From assembly GCA_964498065.1 (NCBI GenBank), contig CAZCFZ010000011.1, positions 1 through 64,000 of the forward strand: a DNA stretch of 64,000 nt. The letters are read 5' to 3'. Below the pieces are notes generated by a model. That model did no database searches. It had not been told where the DNA came from and saw nothing but the letters and a program-made list of their open reading frames with translations. Positions 1 to 9,682 of this stretch are shown here, one piece after another; position 1 is the stretch's first letter, and each line of letters begins with the position of its first letter. The position numbers and the translations under genes are program-made. Origin of the DNA: FEN-1297 sp964498065. GTDB lineage: Bacteria; Bacteroidota; Ignavibacteria; Ignavibacteriales; Ignavibacteriaceae.

Positions 1-910
1 AGCCGTTGTTTAATCCGTATTTGTCCAGCAGACTTAAAACTTTGTCATATTCCGATTCTCTGACTGTTCTATTAATAAGAATGTCGCGTTTAGCCATAAA
101 AGTCGGGAAATATTGAGACATTACGGAAATATGAATGTTGGGGCTTAATTCTTCGGCAATAAATTTAAAAACTTTTTCAGTCTCGGCTAAATCATTCGGG
201 AGAACAAGGTGTCGAATTATTAATCCCTTTACAATTACGTCACCATCATAAACAAGTTCATCGCCTACTTGATTGTACATCTCTTTAATTGCAGCTTTGG
301 CATTTTCAAAATAATCATCGACCTTAGAATATTTTTTTGCATATTCGTTATTGCCGTATTTCAAGTCCGGTAAATAAATATCAACAATACCATCAAACAT
401 TTTTATCATCTCAAGTGAATCGTAACCGTTAGTGTTGTAAATAATAGGAAGGTGTAAACCTTTTTTAGCAGCGAAATATATTGCTTTTATAATTTGGGAA
501 GAAAAATGAGTCGGAGAAACAAGTCCGATATTGTGGCATTGCTTTTCCTGTAGTTCCAGCATTATATCCGCTAAGCGTTCAAAACTAACTACATTATTCT
601 GTTCAACCTTCCAGTTCTGACTGATTGAATGATTCTGACAAAACATACATTTTAAATTACAATTCCCGAAAAAAATATTACCGGCACCTCTTGTTCCGCT
701 TAAAACCGGTTCTTCACCGAAATGCGGAGTATAGGAAGATACAATCGGTAAATAACCGCTTAAACATTTTCCTAGTTCGTTAACGGTTCTATCAACCAGG
801 CAGTTTCTCGGACAGTTAGTACATGCCTTCAACAAATTGTCTACTCTATCCGCTCTTTCTTTAAGCTCTCCGGATTTTAATAATTTAATGTATGAAGGTA
901 CATTGCTCAT
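1..910 (-). CDS. PflX-like radical SAM protein (3' end outside window)
   Basis: The reading frame starts at ATG 910 and runs open off the left edge, giving about 303 visible residues. It carries the radical SAM cluster motif C84-x3-C88-x2-C91 (CNLKCMFCQN) and an N-terminal cysteine set (C30, C33, C37, C49) in a TNCPRNCLV context, followed by HFGEEPVLSG. This layout matches the COG1313 'PflX' group, proteins related to pyruvate formate-lyase activases whose substrate is generally not known. It should bind a 4Fe-4S cluster and cleave S-adenosylmethionine in the cytoplasm. No partner glycyl-radical enzyme is visible. It is read away from pepF's terminator and has its own AT-rich leader without a strong Shine-Dalgarno. 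The family is sure; the reaction is not. Confidence 0.85.
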   Translation of the reverse strand, partial: MSNVPSYIKLLKSGELKERADRVDNLLKACTNCPRNCLVDRTVNELGKCLSGYLPIVSSYTPHFGEEPVLSGTRGAGNIFFGNCNLKCMFCQNHSISQNWKVEQNNVVSFERLADIMLELQEKQCHNIGLVSPTHFSSQIIKAIYFAAKKGLHLPIIYNTNGYDSLEMIKMFDGIVDIYLPDLKYGNNEYAKKYSKVDDYFENAKAAIKEMYNQVGDELVYDGDVIVKGLIIRHLVLPNDLAETEKVFKFIAEELSPNIHISVMSQYFPTFMAKRDILINRTVRESEYDKVLSLLDKYGLNNG

Positions 911-1030
911 ATAACTTTAATTAATTTTTCAGCATAAATTTACTAAATTGAAAGGAAAAGAAATAAGAGAATATTTTTACTATTTACCTGACTAATACGA
1001 TTAGGTTTACTTGGTATATTAGAATTAATA

Positions 1031-1067
1031 AAAAAACCTCCTCCGATTTAGATATAAGGAGGAGGTT
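1031..1067 (-). terminator. Rho-independent terminator after pepF
   Basis: A perfect 10-bp stem pairs AACCTCCTCC (1035-1044) with GGAGGAGGTT (1058-1067) around a 13-nt loop. Read on the minus strand it is followed at once by a run of seven T. It sits about 30 nt past the stop codon of the M3 peptidase gene, so it most likely ends that transcript. Confidence 0.85.
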
Positions 1068-1095
1068 AATTAATAATAAAACTTAAAAAGAGCTT

Positions 1096-2982
1096 TTAAC
1101 CTTCTTTCTCTTTGGAAAGTATTTGTTCTATCTGATCCATTACTCTGTTCATCTTATCCATTGTAAGTTTAAAAGGTTCTGCTGATAAAGGATCAATTCC
1201 TGCTTTTTTAATAAGTTCAATTGGGTAATCGGAACTGCCTCCTTTCAATATATTAAAATATTTATCTACAGCAGGCTTTCCATCCTTTATTATTTTCTCT
1301 GCCAAAGCAGTTGCATAAATCAGCGATGTAGAATATTGATAGACATAATAATCATACATAAAGTGAGGAATATATTCCCATTCATATGCAATATACGGAT
1401 CGACTATACAATAACCTTCGTTGTTACCGTAATATTCTTTAACGATTTTGTCATATAATTTACTTAAGGTCTCGCCGGTAATCGGTTTGCCCGTTTCCGC
1501 CATTTGATGCATTGCCAATTCAAACTCTGCAAATTGAGTCTGGCGGAATATAGTCGTTCTTAATAATTCGAGATAGCTGCCAAGCAAATACAATTTTTCT
1601 TTATCGCTTTTGGCATTTTTAACCATATAATCATTCAGAAGTGTTTCATTTAATGTTGAAGCGATCTCTGCAACAAATATAGGATATTGAGAATTAACAA
1701 ACGTTTGATTTGTATTCGAAAGATAACTATGCATTGTATGTCCGAGTTCATGAGCAAGTGTGGAAACCGATTCATAGTCGCCGTTCCAATTCGTTAAAAT
1801 GTAAGGATGAACATCGTACGACTCGCCTGAAGAATATGCACCGCTTTTCTTCCCAACCGTAGGCATATAATCTATCCATCTGTCATTAAATGCTTTTTGA
1901 ACCGTATTAAGATAACTTTGTCCCAACGGCTTTAATGCGGCTAAGATTGTTTTTTGTCCTTCCGGAATATCAAATTTCATTTCTACTTTTTTAACAATAG
2001 GTGTATATAAATCGTAATAATGAAGAGTATCCACACCCAGCATTTCTTTTTTAAGCTTTAAAAATCTGTGTAAAGTCGGAAGACTGTTGTGTATCTGTTT
2101 AATTAAATTATTATATACGGAAACGGGGATATTATTGGCATCAAGTGCAGATTCAACAGATGAACTGTAATTTCTGTCTTTGGCATATGTCCAATCGGAT
2201 TTCATTTTGCCGCCGAGATTAGCACCGATTGTATTTCGATATTCACCGTACTTTTCAAAAAAAGCTTTAAAAACTTTTGCTCTGTCGCTGCGGTTTGGTA
2301 TGGAACGGTACTTTGTATATGCAGAAGGAGTCAGCTTAACTTCTTCACCGTCCGAAAGATTTACTTCTGCAAAAGGAAACTCTGCATTTGTAAAGATGCT
2401 GTATACATTTTCCGGTGTTTCAGTTACGGCACCAAAGCTCGCCAATATCTTTTCCTCCGACTCTGACAGAGTATGTTTTCTCAGTCTTTGTATATCATCA
2501 ATAAACATTTTGTATTGAGCTAAATCTTTATCTTCTTGAAAAAACATTTTTATTTTAGAAGGATCGATTCTCAAAATTTCCGGATTTAAAAAGGCTGTTT
2601 TCTCCGAAATTTCCGTACCTAAATGCGAAGCTTCCTGTTTCAAAGATTGATAATGTGAATTACTCAGGTCTTCATCGCTAAGCCTATATGCATATTCCGA
2701 ATAACGATAAAGTTGTTTAATCATATCGAAATACAAATCCAGAGCTGAAGTTAAAGTCTTTGCACTTTCACCAAGCTTACCTTTGTATTCAGCAACTTTA
2801 TCAAGTTCTTGCGTTATTTTACCCTTTTCTACGGACCAGGTATTTTCATTTGAATAAAGATCGTTTAAGTTCCACGTATATTTAACGGGTACATCTTTTC
2901 TTTCAAGATTTTGAGAAAAATTTACAGCCGTTAAAAAAGGACCGATTAATAAAACTAGGACTAAAATTTTATATTTGTTCAT
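1096..2982 (-). CDS. pepF: Exported M3-family oligoendopeptidase F
   Basis: Zinc metallopeptidase of family M3 (PepF), which cleaves short peptides. The HExxH zinc motif is H411-E-L-G-H415, in the context LAHELGHTMHSYLS, and the helical N-terminal half is typical of the family. I start at ATG 2982 (MNKYKILVLVLL) rather than the upstream in-frame ATG at 3045, because 2982 is preceded by GGGG and begins a good signal peptide ending near TAVNFSQ; the extra 21 residues would spoil it. PepF is normally cytosolic, so a signal sequence implies a periplasmic or secreted enzyme. The length (about 628 aa) is normal. It is a single gene, divergent from the lipoprotein at 3197. Confidence 0.92.
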   Translation of the reverse strand: MNKYKILVLVLLIGPFLTAVNFSQNLERKDVPVKYTWNLNDLYSNENTWSVEKGKITQELDKVAEYKGKLGESAKTLTSALDLYFDMIKQLYRYSEYAYRLSDEDLSNSHYQSLKQEASHLGTEISEKTAFLNPEILRIDPSKIKMFFQEDKDLAQYKMFIDDIQRLRKHTLSESEEKILASFGAVTETPENVYSIFTNAEFPFAEVNLSDGEEVKLTPSAYTKYRSIPNRSDRAKVFKAFFEKYGEYRNTIGANLGGKMKSDWTYAKDRNYSSSVESALDANNIPVSVYNNLIKQIHNSLPTLHRFLKLKKEMLGVDTLHYYDLYTPIVKKVEMKFDIPEGQKTILAALKPLGQSYLNTVQKAFNDRWIDYMPTVGKKSGAYSSGESYDVHPYILTNWNGDYESVSTLAHELGHTMHSYLSNTNQTFVNSQYPIFVAEIASTLNETLLNDYMVKNAKSDKEKLYLLGSYLELLRTTIFRQTQFAEFELAMHQMAETGKPITGETLSKLYDKIVKEYYGNNEGYCIVDPYIAYEWEYIPHFMYDYYVYQYSTSLIYATALAEKIIKDGKPAVDKYFNILKGGSSDYPIELIKKAGIDPLSAEPFKLTMDKMNRVMDQIEQILSKEKEG

Positions 2983-3196
2983 AGGAACCCCATTTATAAA
3001 ATTATTAAAATTTATGTGAGTAAATTTAGTTATAATTTTTAACATCTCAAGCTATTTAAGTTTCTAAAGCCGCTATTTAAACTTTTTAAATGTATATATT
3101 AAATTTTTAATTGAATGTTTATAAATTAGATTGTAATTTCATAATAGGGCTTCAAAGGGAATGCGGTACTTAAATGATAACATGGAGGTATATTTT

Positions 3197-4111
3197 ATGA
3201 AAACATTTATTATCCTTTCCGCATTTTTTCTAAGTCTTTCATTATTATCATGTAATAATGAAAATCTTACCGGAGTTGCAACTTCGCAAAACAGTTCAAA
3301 TATCTCTATCGGCTTTTCCATGAAAAATGCCGCTAACGGAATAACCAAAATTGAAGGTATTTTATCCAGACAGGGGTATGACACTTTATTTACGGATTTT
3401 GTAATTCATAATGACAGCGCTACAGCAAGTTTTAATAACATTGCTGCCGGTGCTTGGCATTTACAGGTTAATGCTTACGATGCATCTAACATTTTAATGT
3501 ATACGGGTTCTGCTGATGTTGAAGTTTATGCAGGTGTAACAACTCCAGTTAGCATTACTTTAAATCCCGCATCAGGATCAATAAATATTACAGTTACTTG
3601 GGGTGCAGTCGGAGGAGAAAATCTAATTTATAATCCGAGTTTTGAATTTAATGGTCAGCCGTCAACTGCAGGCTGGTCTATTTTGGATACTACTTTGGTT
3701 AGGGTAGTTCAAGGTGCTCCTCCCGGTGAAGGGAACTGGTCTCTTTGGATTGCACCGCAATACGGACCTATTTCTGCCGGAGGATTTGCTACTACTAATA
3801 TAACCGGTCAATCCGGTATGTCAAATTATACATTATCTTTCTGGGAATATAACTTTAGTTACATTTTCTCTGGCATGGTTATAATTACTCAACTTAGAAA
3901 GGGAAGTATAATTTATAGTGACTATATCCATGCAGATACGACATCATGGACATTGTTTACGAAGAAGTTTCAGCTTAGTATTCTACCAACCGATACCCTG
4001 CAAATTTCACTAAGATCGGAAAGTCCTATTGTCGTTGCAAGTAATCCTAACGCAACTGATTCTGTAAGTAACGGAGTACTGTACGACGGGATTACTCTAA
4101 TAAAGAATTAA
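3197..4111 (+). CDS. Secreted lipoprotein with C-terminal jelly-roll-like domain
   Basis: The start at ATG 3197 is set by a GGAGG at 3184-3188; an in-frame ATG at 3161 lies before that site. The protein opens with a lipoprotein signal peptide (hydrophobic stretch, then LLSC lipobox), so it should be anchored to a membrane after lipid attachment to Cys. Residues about 30-135 look like an immunoglobulin-type beta domain rich in Thr/Ser. The C-terminal part begins ENLIYNPSFEFNG and ends NGVLYDGITLIK, the pattern of carbohydrate-binding-like jelly-roll modules (CBM4/9 or DUF642 style). That suggests glycan binding but no substrate is evident. It converges on the lipoprotein glycosidase gene downstream, which may be functionally related. 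Confidence 0.75.
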   Translation: MKTFIILSAFFLSLSLLSCNNENLTGVATSQNSSNISIGFSMKNAANGITKIEGILSRQGYDTLFTDFVIHNDSATASFNNIAAGAWHLQVNAYDASNILMYTGSADVEVYAGVTTPVSITLNPASGSINITVTWGAVGGENLIYNPSFEFNGQPSTAGWSILDTTLVRVVQGAPPGEGNWSLWIAPQYGPISAGGFATTNITGQSGMSNYTLSFWEYNFSYIFSGMVIITQLRKGSIIYSDYIHADTTSWTLFTKKFQLSILPTDTLQISLRSESPIVVASNPNATDSVSNGVLYDGITLIKN

Positions 4112-4251
4112 TTTTATCCTGGTAAAACTTATCCTCAGTCCGTTATGAATAGTTTATTCATTTGTTATATTAATATCAATAGGTTAAAACTTTTATAATA
4201 GCCGCTGCGTAAATAGAACGCAGCAGCGAGGGGAGGCTAGGATTAGGAAAA

Positions 4252-6837
4252 TTAAAAACTCAATTCGATTGTTTCATGGTCCTGATCCTGTTTAGAGATG
4301 ATTATAATTTTATACAAATTATTTTCTATGGTAATATTAGGTAATGTATCGGATTTTTTTCCATTCACTTTTATTTCCTTAAGAGCAAACGGGGAAATTA
4401 TTGTTGTTTGATTTTCATGCCCCGCAAATGCTGAAAGATTTAAATTCATTATATTCTTTCCCGCATCATAACTGCAATTAACTAGCGAAGAATTAGTCGA
4501 TAACAGGTAAGGATTCGATGGCGTACCTAAAACTACCTTTACATTTTTTACTTTCTTTAGATTTGCCGGTATTACCGCGGAATAAAACGGCTTGCCATCA
4601 TATAAGATAGAACTGATATATTTTCCATGACCTGTAACTTTTACAAGGATAGGATATCCATTCGCATTTAGAGTAAAAGCAGATGAAGTTTGTCCTTCCG
4701 GTAAAAACGGATTTAAGCATATGTTCCAATCATTTTCATTAGTCAAATAAATATTATAAAGTGAGTAAAGATACCATCCTCCGAACCACATAAACTGAGG
4801 TTTGTCAACAGTTCCATATACAGCAGGATTATTCTTATCAGCATTTCTTACTTCATACATTGCCGGCTGACCATTCGGACCATTCATTATTCCATCAAGT
4901 GTCATTGTTCTTTTAATAAAATCCAAAGCTTGATCTTTGTTTCCGTTTCTTGCCAGAGCCACAGCATACCAAGCATTATCCTGAGGCCAAACACCTCCGT
5001 TGAAATAATAATATGGTGCACCAACTTCATCTCCGTATCCAAGTATTTTTTCATATTTTAAAAAATTCATAGGATATGCGGTATATACACCGACATTCTT
5101 ATCAAGAAGAACATTTGTTGCAGTTTGTAATAATTCATCTGAGTGCAGACTATCTAGCATTCCATAATCAACTGCAAGCAAGGATCCGATATAATAATGA
5201 GGGTCTATTGAACCATCGTGCAGGTAATTTATTAAGTATTTATATTTATCATTCCAGAATTTAGCCGTCACCTGATTTACCATATTATTGGATAATTTAT
5301 CATAAGATTCGAGTTTATCAATGTTTTTTCCTATTACGGCAGAAATAAAATTATAATCTCTCAAGGCTTTAGCTGCAAGAATAGTCATATAAACTCTCGG
5401 TCCAAAATTATTTCCAATATCCCACCAATCAGGACGATATGACCACATAACATCATCCGGTTTCTTTGTAAGCATCGCATTTTTTAAGCTTTTAGTAAGA
5501 TAAGGATAAAGATATTCAAGTAACTGTTTATCGCCTGAATGTTTCAGATAGCTAGCCGATGCAATAATGAACCAGAAATTATTCCAATTGTCGGAATTTG
5601 CAAACTCTGTTACGTATGCAGAATCCATCCAGTAGTATGCATGAGGAATTACTTTTTCTTTATTCGCATGCTCGACGATGAATTTTAAATCTCTCTTAAC
5701 TCTCGGCAGATCAAAATTAACAGCTGCAAGATCTGTTAATAGGACATCATGTGTAAAGAAGAAATTATATTCTGCAGGACAAGGCATTGGAACTATTTCA
5801 CCATTTATATAATGCTGGTTAGCTGCTAGAACAGCTTTTGCCCAGTCTACCGTATGATCAATAATTTTATCGCCGGTATAAAGTACACCGTCCTTAAAAG
5901 TCTTATTCAATACATATTCATTATATTTACTAACTTCTTTTTTATAATTCTTTGATAAATAATCAACGATCTTATCCACTTCATTACCCCGGCAGGAACC
6001 CACAATCTGAATTACTTTCATTGTTTTCTTCGGTGCAAGTCTTTCTTTATACTGAAATTTAGCTGCCGGGATTCCACGATTTAAATTTGACATTATTTGA
6101 TCTTCAAGCTTTCCATTATGGGTATACCACCAAACATTATTTGGTGTTCTTGAGCTATTTAAAGAACCAACGGTATTATAACTTACCGGTTTTTCTCCCG
6201 CATTAGCTACAAAAAGATTTGCATGTTGTGTCCCTTCATCATTGAAGGATGCAATAATTGCGTTGTTTTTCTCATCATATCTGGTAACAGCACTATCTTC
6301 CAACGCATATGTATGACAGGTTTTTAATGATAACTGCAGCTGAGTGTAAAATTCGAATTGTTCTGTCTCATTACCGGTATTGGTAATTTCATAGGTAATA
6401 ACCATTGCAGGTTTATCTTTACAAAATTCATAGGTAACATCGATAGACTTTTGAGAATCGCTTTTATGAAATGTTACACAATAAGGTGTTGAAGTGAATT
6501 CATATGTCTCCGTTCCCAGCCATTCTTTCTTATCGTTTCCGATCTTCAAGCCTGCAGCCATAATAAATGTTGTATCACGTTTCCAATAATCAGTGCTTAG
6601 ATCTATGCTGTTAGCAACCGGGTAATAAAAGCTAATCCTTTGCGGAAGAAAAGTACTATGGTGCATTTCCACTCCAACATACGCAGAACCAACCGATACC
6701 TTTGCATTACCATTATATTTTACTTCAAGTTCTTTTTTTAAGTCCGAATAATTTTTACTTCTGCCGCATGATGAAAAGAATAAGATAAAAAATGCAAACA
6801 GTATTATGCTAAATACCCATTTTATATATTTTCTCAT
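4252..6837 (-). CDS. Lipoprotein six-hairpin glycosidase-like protein
   Basis: Starts at ATG 6837 (MRKYIKWVF), preceded by AGAGG; an in-frame ATG lies 69 nt upstream but would bury the signal peptide. The lipobox is FFSSCGRS, so the enzyme is predicted to be a membrane-anchored exported lipoprotein of about 861 aa. Residues about 50-320 form a beta-rich N-terminal domain. The middle (about 330-730) is a helical (alpha/alpha)6 barrel with aromatic/acidic motifs such as NFFFTHDVLLTD, SYRPDWWDIGNN, YFNGGVWPQDNAWY and MWFGGWYLYS, as in six-hairpin glycosidases (GH15/GH63/GH94/amylo-1,6-glucosidase-type folds). A beta domain closes the protein. It probably attacks an oligosaccharide. The exact family and linkage cannot be read from the sequence. 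Confidence 0.7.
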   Translation of the reverse strand: MRKYIKWVFSIILFAFFILFFSSCGRSKNYSDLKKELEVKYNGNAKVSVGSAYVGVEMHHSTFLPQRISFYYPVANSIDLSTDYWKRDTTFIMAAGLKIGNDKKEWLGTETYEFTSTPYCVTFHKSDSQKSIDVTYEFCKDKPAMVITYEITNTGNETEQFEFYTQLQLSLKTCHTYALEDSAVTRYDEKNNAIIASFNDEGTQHANLFVANAGEKPVSYNTVGSLNSSRTPNNVWWYTHNGKLEDQIMSNLNRGIPAAKFQYKERLAPKKTMKVIQIVGSCRGNEVDKIVDYLSKNYKKEVSKYNEYVLNKTFKDGVLYTGDKIIDHTVDWAKAVLAANQHYINGEIVPMPCPAEYNFFFTHDVLLTDLAAVNFDLPRVKRDLKFIVEHANKEKVIPHAYYWMDSAYVTEFANSDNWNNFWFIIASASYLKHSGDKQLLEYLYPYLTKSLKNAMLTKKPDDVMWSYRPDWWDIGNNFGPRVYMTILAAKALRDYNFISAVIGKNIDKLESYDKLSNNMVNQVTAKFWNDKYKYLINYLHDGSIDPHYYIGSLLAVDYGMLDSLHSDELLQTATNVLLDKNVGVYTAYPMNFLKYEKILGYGDEVGAPYYYFNGGVWPQDNAWYAVALARNGNKDQALDFIKRTMTLDGIMNGPNGQPAMYEVRNADKNNPAVYGTVDKPQFMWFGGWYLYSLYNIYLTNENDWNICLNPFLPEGQTSSAFTLNANGYPILVKVTGHGKYISSILYDGKPFYSAVIPANLKKVKNVKVVLGTPSNPYLLSTNSSLVNCSYDAGKNIMNLNLSAFAGHENQTTIISPFALKEIKVNGKKSDTLPNITIENNLYKIIIISKQDQDHETIELSF

Positions 6838-7266
6838 AGAATAAACCTCTGGATGAATTAACCTATAATTGTAGAATTTACAATTAAGTTTTTTCAATAC
6901 TTGCAAATCTTCTATTCATAAATCTACTTTCTACTGCTAAATAAATTTTTTGACTGAATAAAATTTGTTGCGTGTAGTCTTTAGAAGAAGAAAGGGGAAA
7001 TAATAAAATGAAAGCAGCAGAATTCTTACGATTCAATTTTAACTCCCAAACGGATTAATTTGTTTGAATCTTGCCTCTTAAAAATTAATTTTTGAATTTG
7101 TGGTTAAACGTTTAACCAAAATAATGCTTTATTTAATCAACAGCAATACTTTAAGTAAAAAATTATTTTAATTTTTTTTTGTATTCACAAATTTTGTCGA
7201 TTATAAAAGAAATTAATCATGCAAAATGTTATTTTAATATTTACTATTATTTAACGATCAAGAGAA
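6838..7266. other. Intergenic region between glycosidase and alaX
   Basis: This 429-nt AT-rich spacer separates divergent genes. It holds the 18-bp palindrome at 7101-7118 (separate entry). On the plus strand there is also a 16-codon frame at 7008-7058 behind an AAAGGGG ribosome-site-like sequence. I see no other gene, RNA or repeat. Promoters for both flanking genes must lie here but none is clear enough to mark. Confidence 0.6.
7101..7118. promoter_or_regulatory. Perfect 18-bp palindrome, LacI/GalR-family-type operator
   Basis: TGGTTAAACGTTTAACCA reads identically on both strands. The central AACGTT with outer TGG/CCA matches the general layout of LacI/GalR-family operators (inverted half sites around a central CG). 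It lies about 265 nt upstream of the glycosidase start and 150 nt upstream of alaX. A sugar-responsive regulator acting on the glycosidase gene is the natural reading, but no such regulator gene is in the window. Confidence 0.55.
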
Positions 7267-7713
7267 ATGAGCAAATCATACAATCCAAGGATGCATTCAG
7301 CAGAGCACATTCTTAATCAGACTATGGTTAGAATGTTTAATAAAGGACGATCATTTTCGGCACACATAGAAAAGAAGAAATCAAAATGTGATTATCATTT
7401 TGACAGAAACCTTACTAAAGAAGAAATAGATGAAATTCAAGCTACAGTTAACGAAGTTATTAAAAAGAATTTAACAGTTAAGGAAGAATTCTTACCAAGG
7501 GAAAGAGCAGAGGAAACATTTAATCTTGAAAGATTACCTGAAGGTGCCGGAGACAATATCCGGATTATCAGAATAGGCGACTATGATGCTTGTCCGTGCA
7601 GCGGCGTGCATGTGAGTAATACAAAAGAAATCGGCGAATTTAAAATAATTTCCACGGATTTTGATATCGGCGTATTAAGAGTACGATTCAAATTAGTTGA
7701 AAATCAAGGCTAA
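7267..7713 (+). CDS. AlaX-type free-standing aminoacyl-tRNA editing protein
   Basis: A 148-aa protein made only of the second additional domain found in alanyl- and threonyl-tRNA synthetases. The four zinc ligands are visible: H10-x3-H14 (HSAEHIL) near the N-terminus and C111-x3-H115 (CSGVH) near the C-terminus. AlaX-type proteins hydrolyse mischarged tRNA, usually Ser- or Gly-tRNA(Ala), in the cytoplasm. The short form lacks the synthetase N-terminal glycine motif and C-terminal extension. The start ATG 7267 has only a weak AGAG ahead of it, and the HxxxH falls close to the N-terminus as in short AlaX proteins. It converges on the histidine kinase gene and looks monocistronic. Confidence 0.85.
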   Translation: MSKSYNPRMHSAEHILNQTMVRMFNKGRSFSAHIEKKKSKCDYHFDRNLTKEEIDEIQATVNEVIKKNLTVKEEFLPRERAEETFNLERLPEGAGDNIRIIRIGDYDACPCSGVHVSNTKEIGEFKIISTDFDIGVLRVRFKLVENQG

Positions 7714-7753
7714 ATTAGTTTTGAAGAATTATTCTTTATTGTTTTTAATCTGA

Positions 7754-9682
7754 TTACCAGACCATTGGATTTTTAGAAATTTTATCCAAGGGTTTAAATG
7801 TAGAATTTTTATCTCTTGAATTAGACCGTGGAAAAGTTAAAACTATACTTGTACCTATATTTTCATTGCTATTGATGTCTAATTTGCCGCCCATTAACAT
7901 GGTTAGTTTATAAGCAATAGTTAATCCGAGGCCGGCTCCTTCATATTTCCGTGTATAACCATCTTCGTCCTGAACAAACGGTTCATATAATGATAATATG
8001 TTGTCGGTTTTAATTCCCCTGCCTGTATCGGCAATAGTTATTTGAACTTTATTATTTATAATATCCGAGGAAATAACAACATCGCCCGAATTCGTATATT
8101 TAATTGCATTATCTACCAGAGAATTAATAATTCTTTCGAATCTAACCCAGTCGATTTTGATATTAAGATCATTATCGTTAAGTCTTAAATAAAAGTTAAG
8201 ATTTTTCTTTTGAGCCTTTTCCATTTTTTTATTATAAACCGACTTGAGAACCTGGTTGACATTTAATATAACCATATCGAGCCGGAGTTCGCCTGAATCT
8301 ATCTGAAATACCTCAACTATATTTCCATATAAATTAAGAACCCGGTACATTACTTCTTTAAATGAGCCTATTAAATCTTTAATTGTATTATAGTCTTGTT
8401 CATTAATACAATCATCAATCATTTCGGAATATCCAACAATAGCATTTAACGGTGTACGGATTTCATGCGACATGTTTTCCAGAAAAGCAGCTTTTAATTT
8501 ATTTAAATTAATTTCTTTTTCGTATGCAACTTTTAACTGCTGTTGATATAGAACCTGATCGGTAATGTCTTTCATGCTTACTATATATATAACTTCTTTT
8601 TCAAGTTGATCATCGATACTTGTTATTTTTACACTGTAATGCCTGCTGTTCGTATTATTATAATTAAATTCTATAAAGGAATCCGTGTTGGAATTGTATT
8701 TATCGATGGCAATTTCAATTGCGTCATAGAGCTCTTCACAGAGTATGCTGTCAATATTTTCTTTGAGTGCAAAGGCTTTGTCAATTGAAAATGTTTTGCA
8801 GAAGTTATCATTTGCATTTTCAAATTGATGCTGCCCGTCTTTATCTCGAATTATGAACAATAAATCGGAAATATTATTTATTATCGATTTGAGTCTTCGT
8901 TCCGATTTTTTGATGTACAAATTTTTCGATACATAACTAGTGATATCATGCGCTGTAAGAATAAAATTCACAATGTCGTTTTCACTCCGGAATACCGGAT
9001 TAAGCATAAGTTCGTAGTATTGGATAATCCCGGATTCATCTACACACGAGATGGTTTTTGTCCATCCCCTTTTACCTCGTACAGAATCATTCAATGTTTT
9101 TTTATCTTCATTAGTCAAGTAAAAGACCAACGCGTCGGCTATGGAATTCTTAAAAAATAACTCAATACCTGCCTTAAGAATTTTTTCAAACGGCGTTGTG
9201 GCATAAGTAATTATGCCATGTTCATCCGTTATGATTACGGGAATTTTACCGTATTCAAGTGCATTATGAAGATTATTTATTCTTTCTTCCAGTTTGGTCT
9301 TTTCACTGATTGTTTTAAGAATAAGAACAAAGTAGTAATTATCAAATATTTTTATTCTTTCTGCTTCTACGTTAAAGCTGCTGTTTTCCGATACGGCATT
9401 TGGAAGAAAAAGGTCGAACTGCAGATTATTATAATTGCTTTCTATTAAAGATGTAATTAAGAAACGAAGGTTTGGTTCACTGTTAATGTTAAGAAAACTA
9501 TCCGAACTTATATTGCCAAAAACTTTTCTAAATTGATCATTGGAATAAATTATATTGCATAAATTGTCAACGATAATCAGAGGATTGCTATCCGGAAATT
9601 CATAGATATTTTCAAATCCTTCTTGAGATGCAATTTGATTATCTTTGATAGGTAAATTATTCCGAGAAAGTTTATTCAACAT
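7754..9682 (-). CDS. Multi-PAS sensor histidine kinase
   Basis: A 642-aa soluble kinase with no membrane segment. About four PAS-like segments fill residues 15-385 (for example PVIITDEHGIITYATTPFEK). The dimerization/phosphoacceptor domain follows with His406 in ENMSHEIRTPLNAIVGYSE. The ATPase domain has N-box DNAIKYT, G1 DTGRGI and G2 GAGLGLTIA, so it should be catalytically competent. There is no receiver on the same chain. Its start overlaps the end of the 221-aa gene by 11 nt, and it is the last gene of the flagellar locus. Free receivers (11035-11427), REC-DHp (10385-11038) and REC-HPt (13056-13781) lie just upstream as likely partners. The input signal is unknown; a cytoplasmic cue is implied. 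Confidence 0.9.
   Translation of the reverse strand: MLNKLSRNNLPIKDNQIASQEGFENIYEFPDSNPLIIVDNLCNIIYSNDQFRKVFGNISSDSFLNINSEPNLRFLITSLIESNYNNLQFDLFLPNAVSENSSFNVEAERIKIFDNYYFVLILKTISEKTKLEERINNLHNALEYGKIPVIITDEHGIITYATTPFEKILKAGIELFFKNSIADALVFYLTNEDKKTLNDSVRGKRGWTKTISCVDESGIIQYYELMLNPVFRSENDIVNFILTAHDITSYVSKNLYIKKSERRLKSIINNISDLLFIIRDKDGQHQFENANDNFCKTFSIDKAFALKENIDSILCEELYDAIEIAIDKYNSNTDSFIEFNYNNTNSRHYSVKITSIDDQLEKEVIYIVSMKDITDQVLYQQQLKVAYEKEINLNKLKAAFLENMSHEIRTPLNAIVGYSEMIDDCINEQDYNTIKDLIGSFKEVMYRVLNLYGNIVEVFQIDSGELRLDMVILNVNQVLKSVYNKKMEKAQKKNLNFYLRLNDNDLNIKIDWVRFERIINSLVDNAIKYTNSGDVVISSDIINNKVQITIADTGRGIKTDNILSLYEPFVQDEDGYTRKYEGAGLGLTIAYKLTMLMGGKLDINSNENIGTSIVLTFPRSNSRDKNSTFKPLDKISKNPMVW

Noticed and set aside
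3046..3196. GCCGCTAT as a sigma-28 -10 before the secreted lipoprotein
   Set aside because: Only 5 of 8 bases fit and no TAAA lies 15 nt upstream.
3139..3384. 81-codon minus-strand frame opposite the secreted lipoprotein start
   Set aside because: It runs antisense through the signal-peptide region of a gene with a strong ribosome site; its composition is a shadow of that gene.
4204..4224. Hairpin GCTGCGT/ACGCAGC between the convergent lipoprotein genes
   Set aside because: Seven-bp stem but no T run on either side, so I do not call it a terminator.
7714..7753. AAGAATTATTCTT near-palindrome between alaX and the PAS kinase
   Set aside because: Too short and AT-only to act as a terminator.
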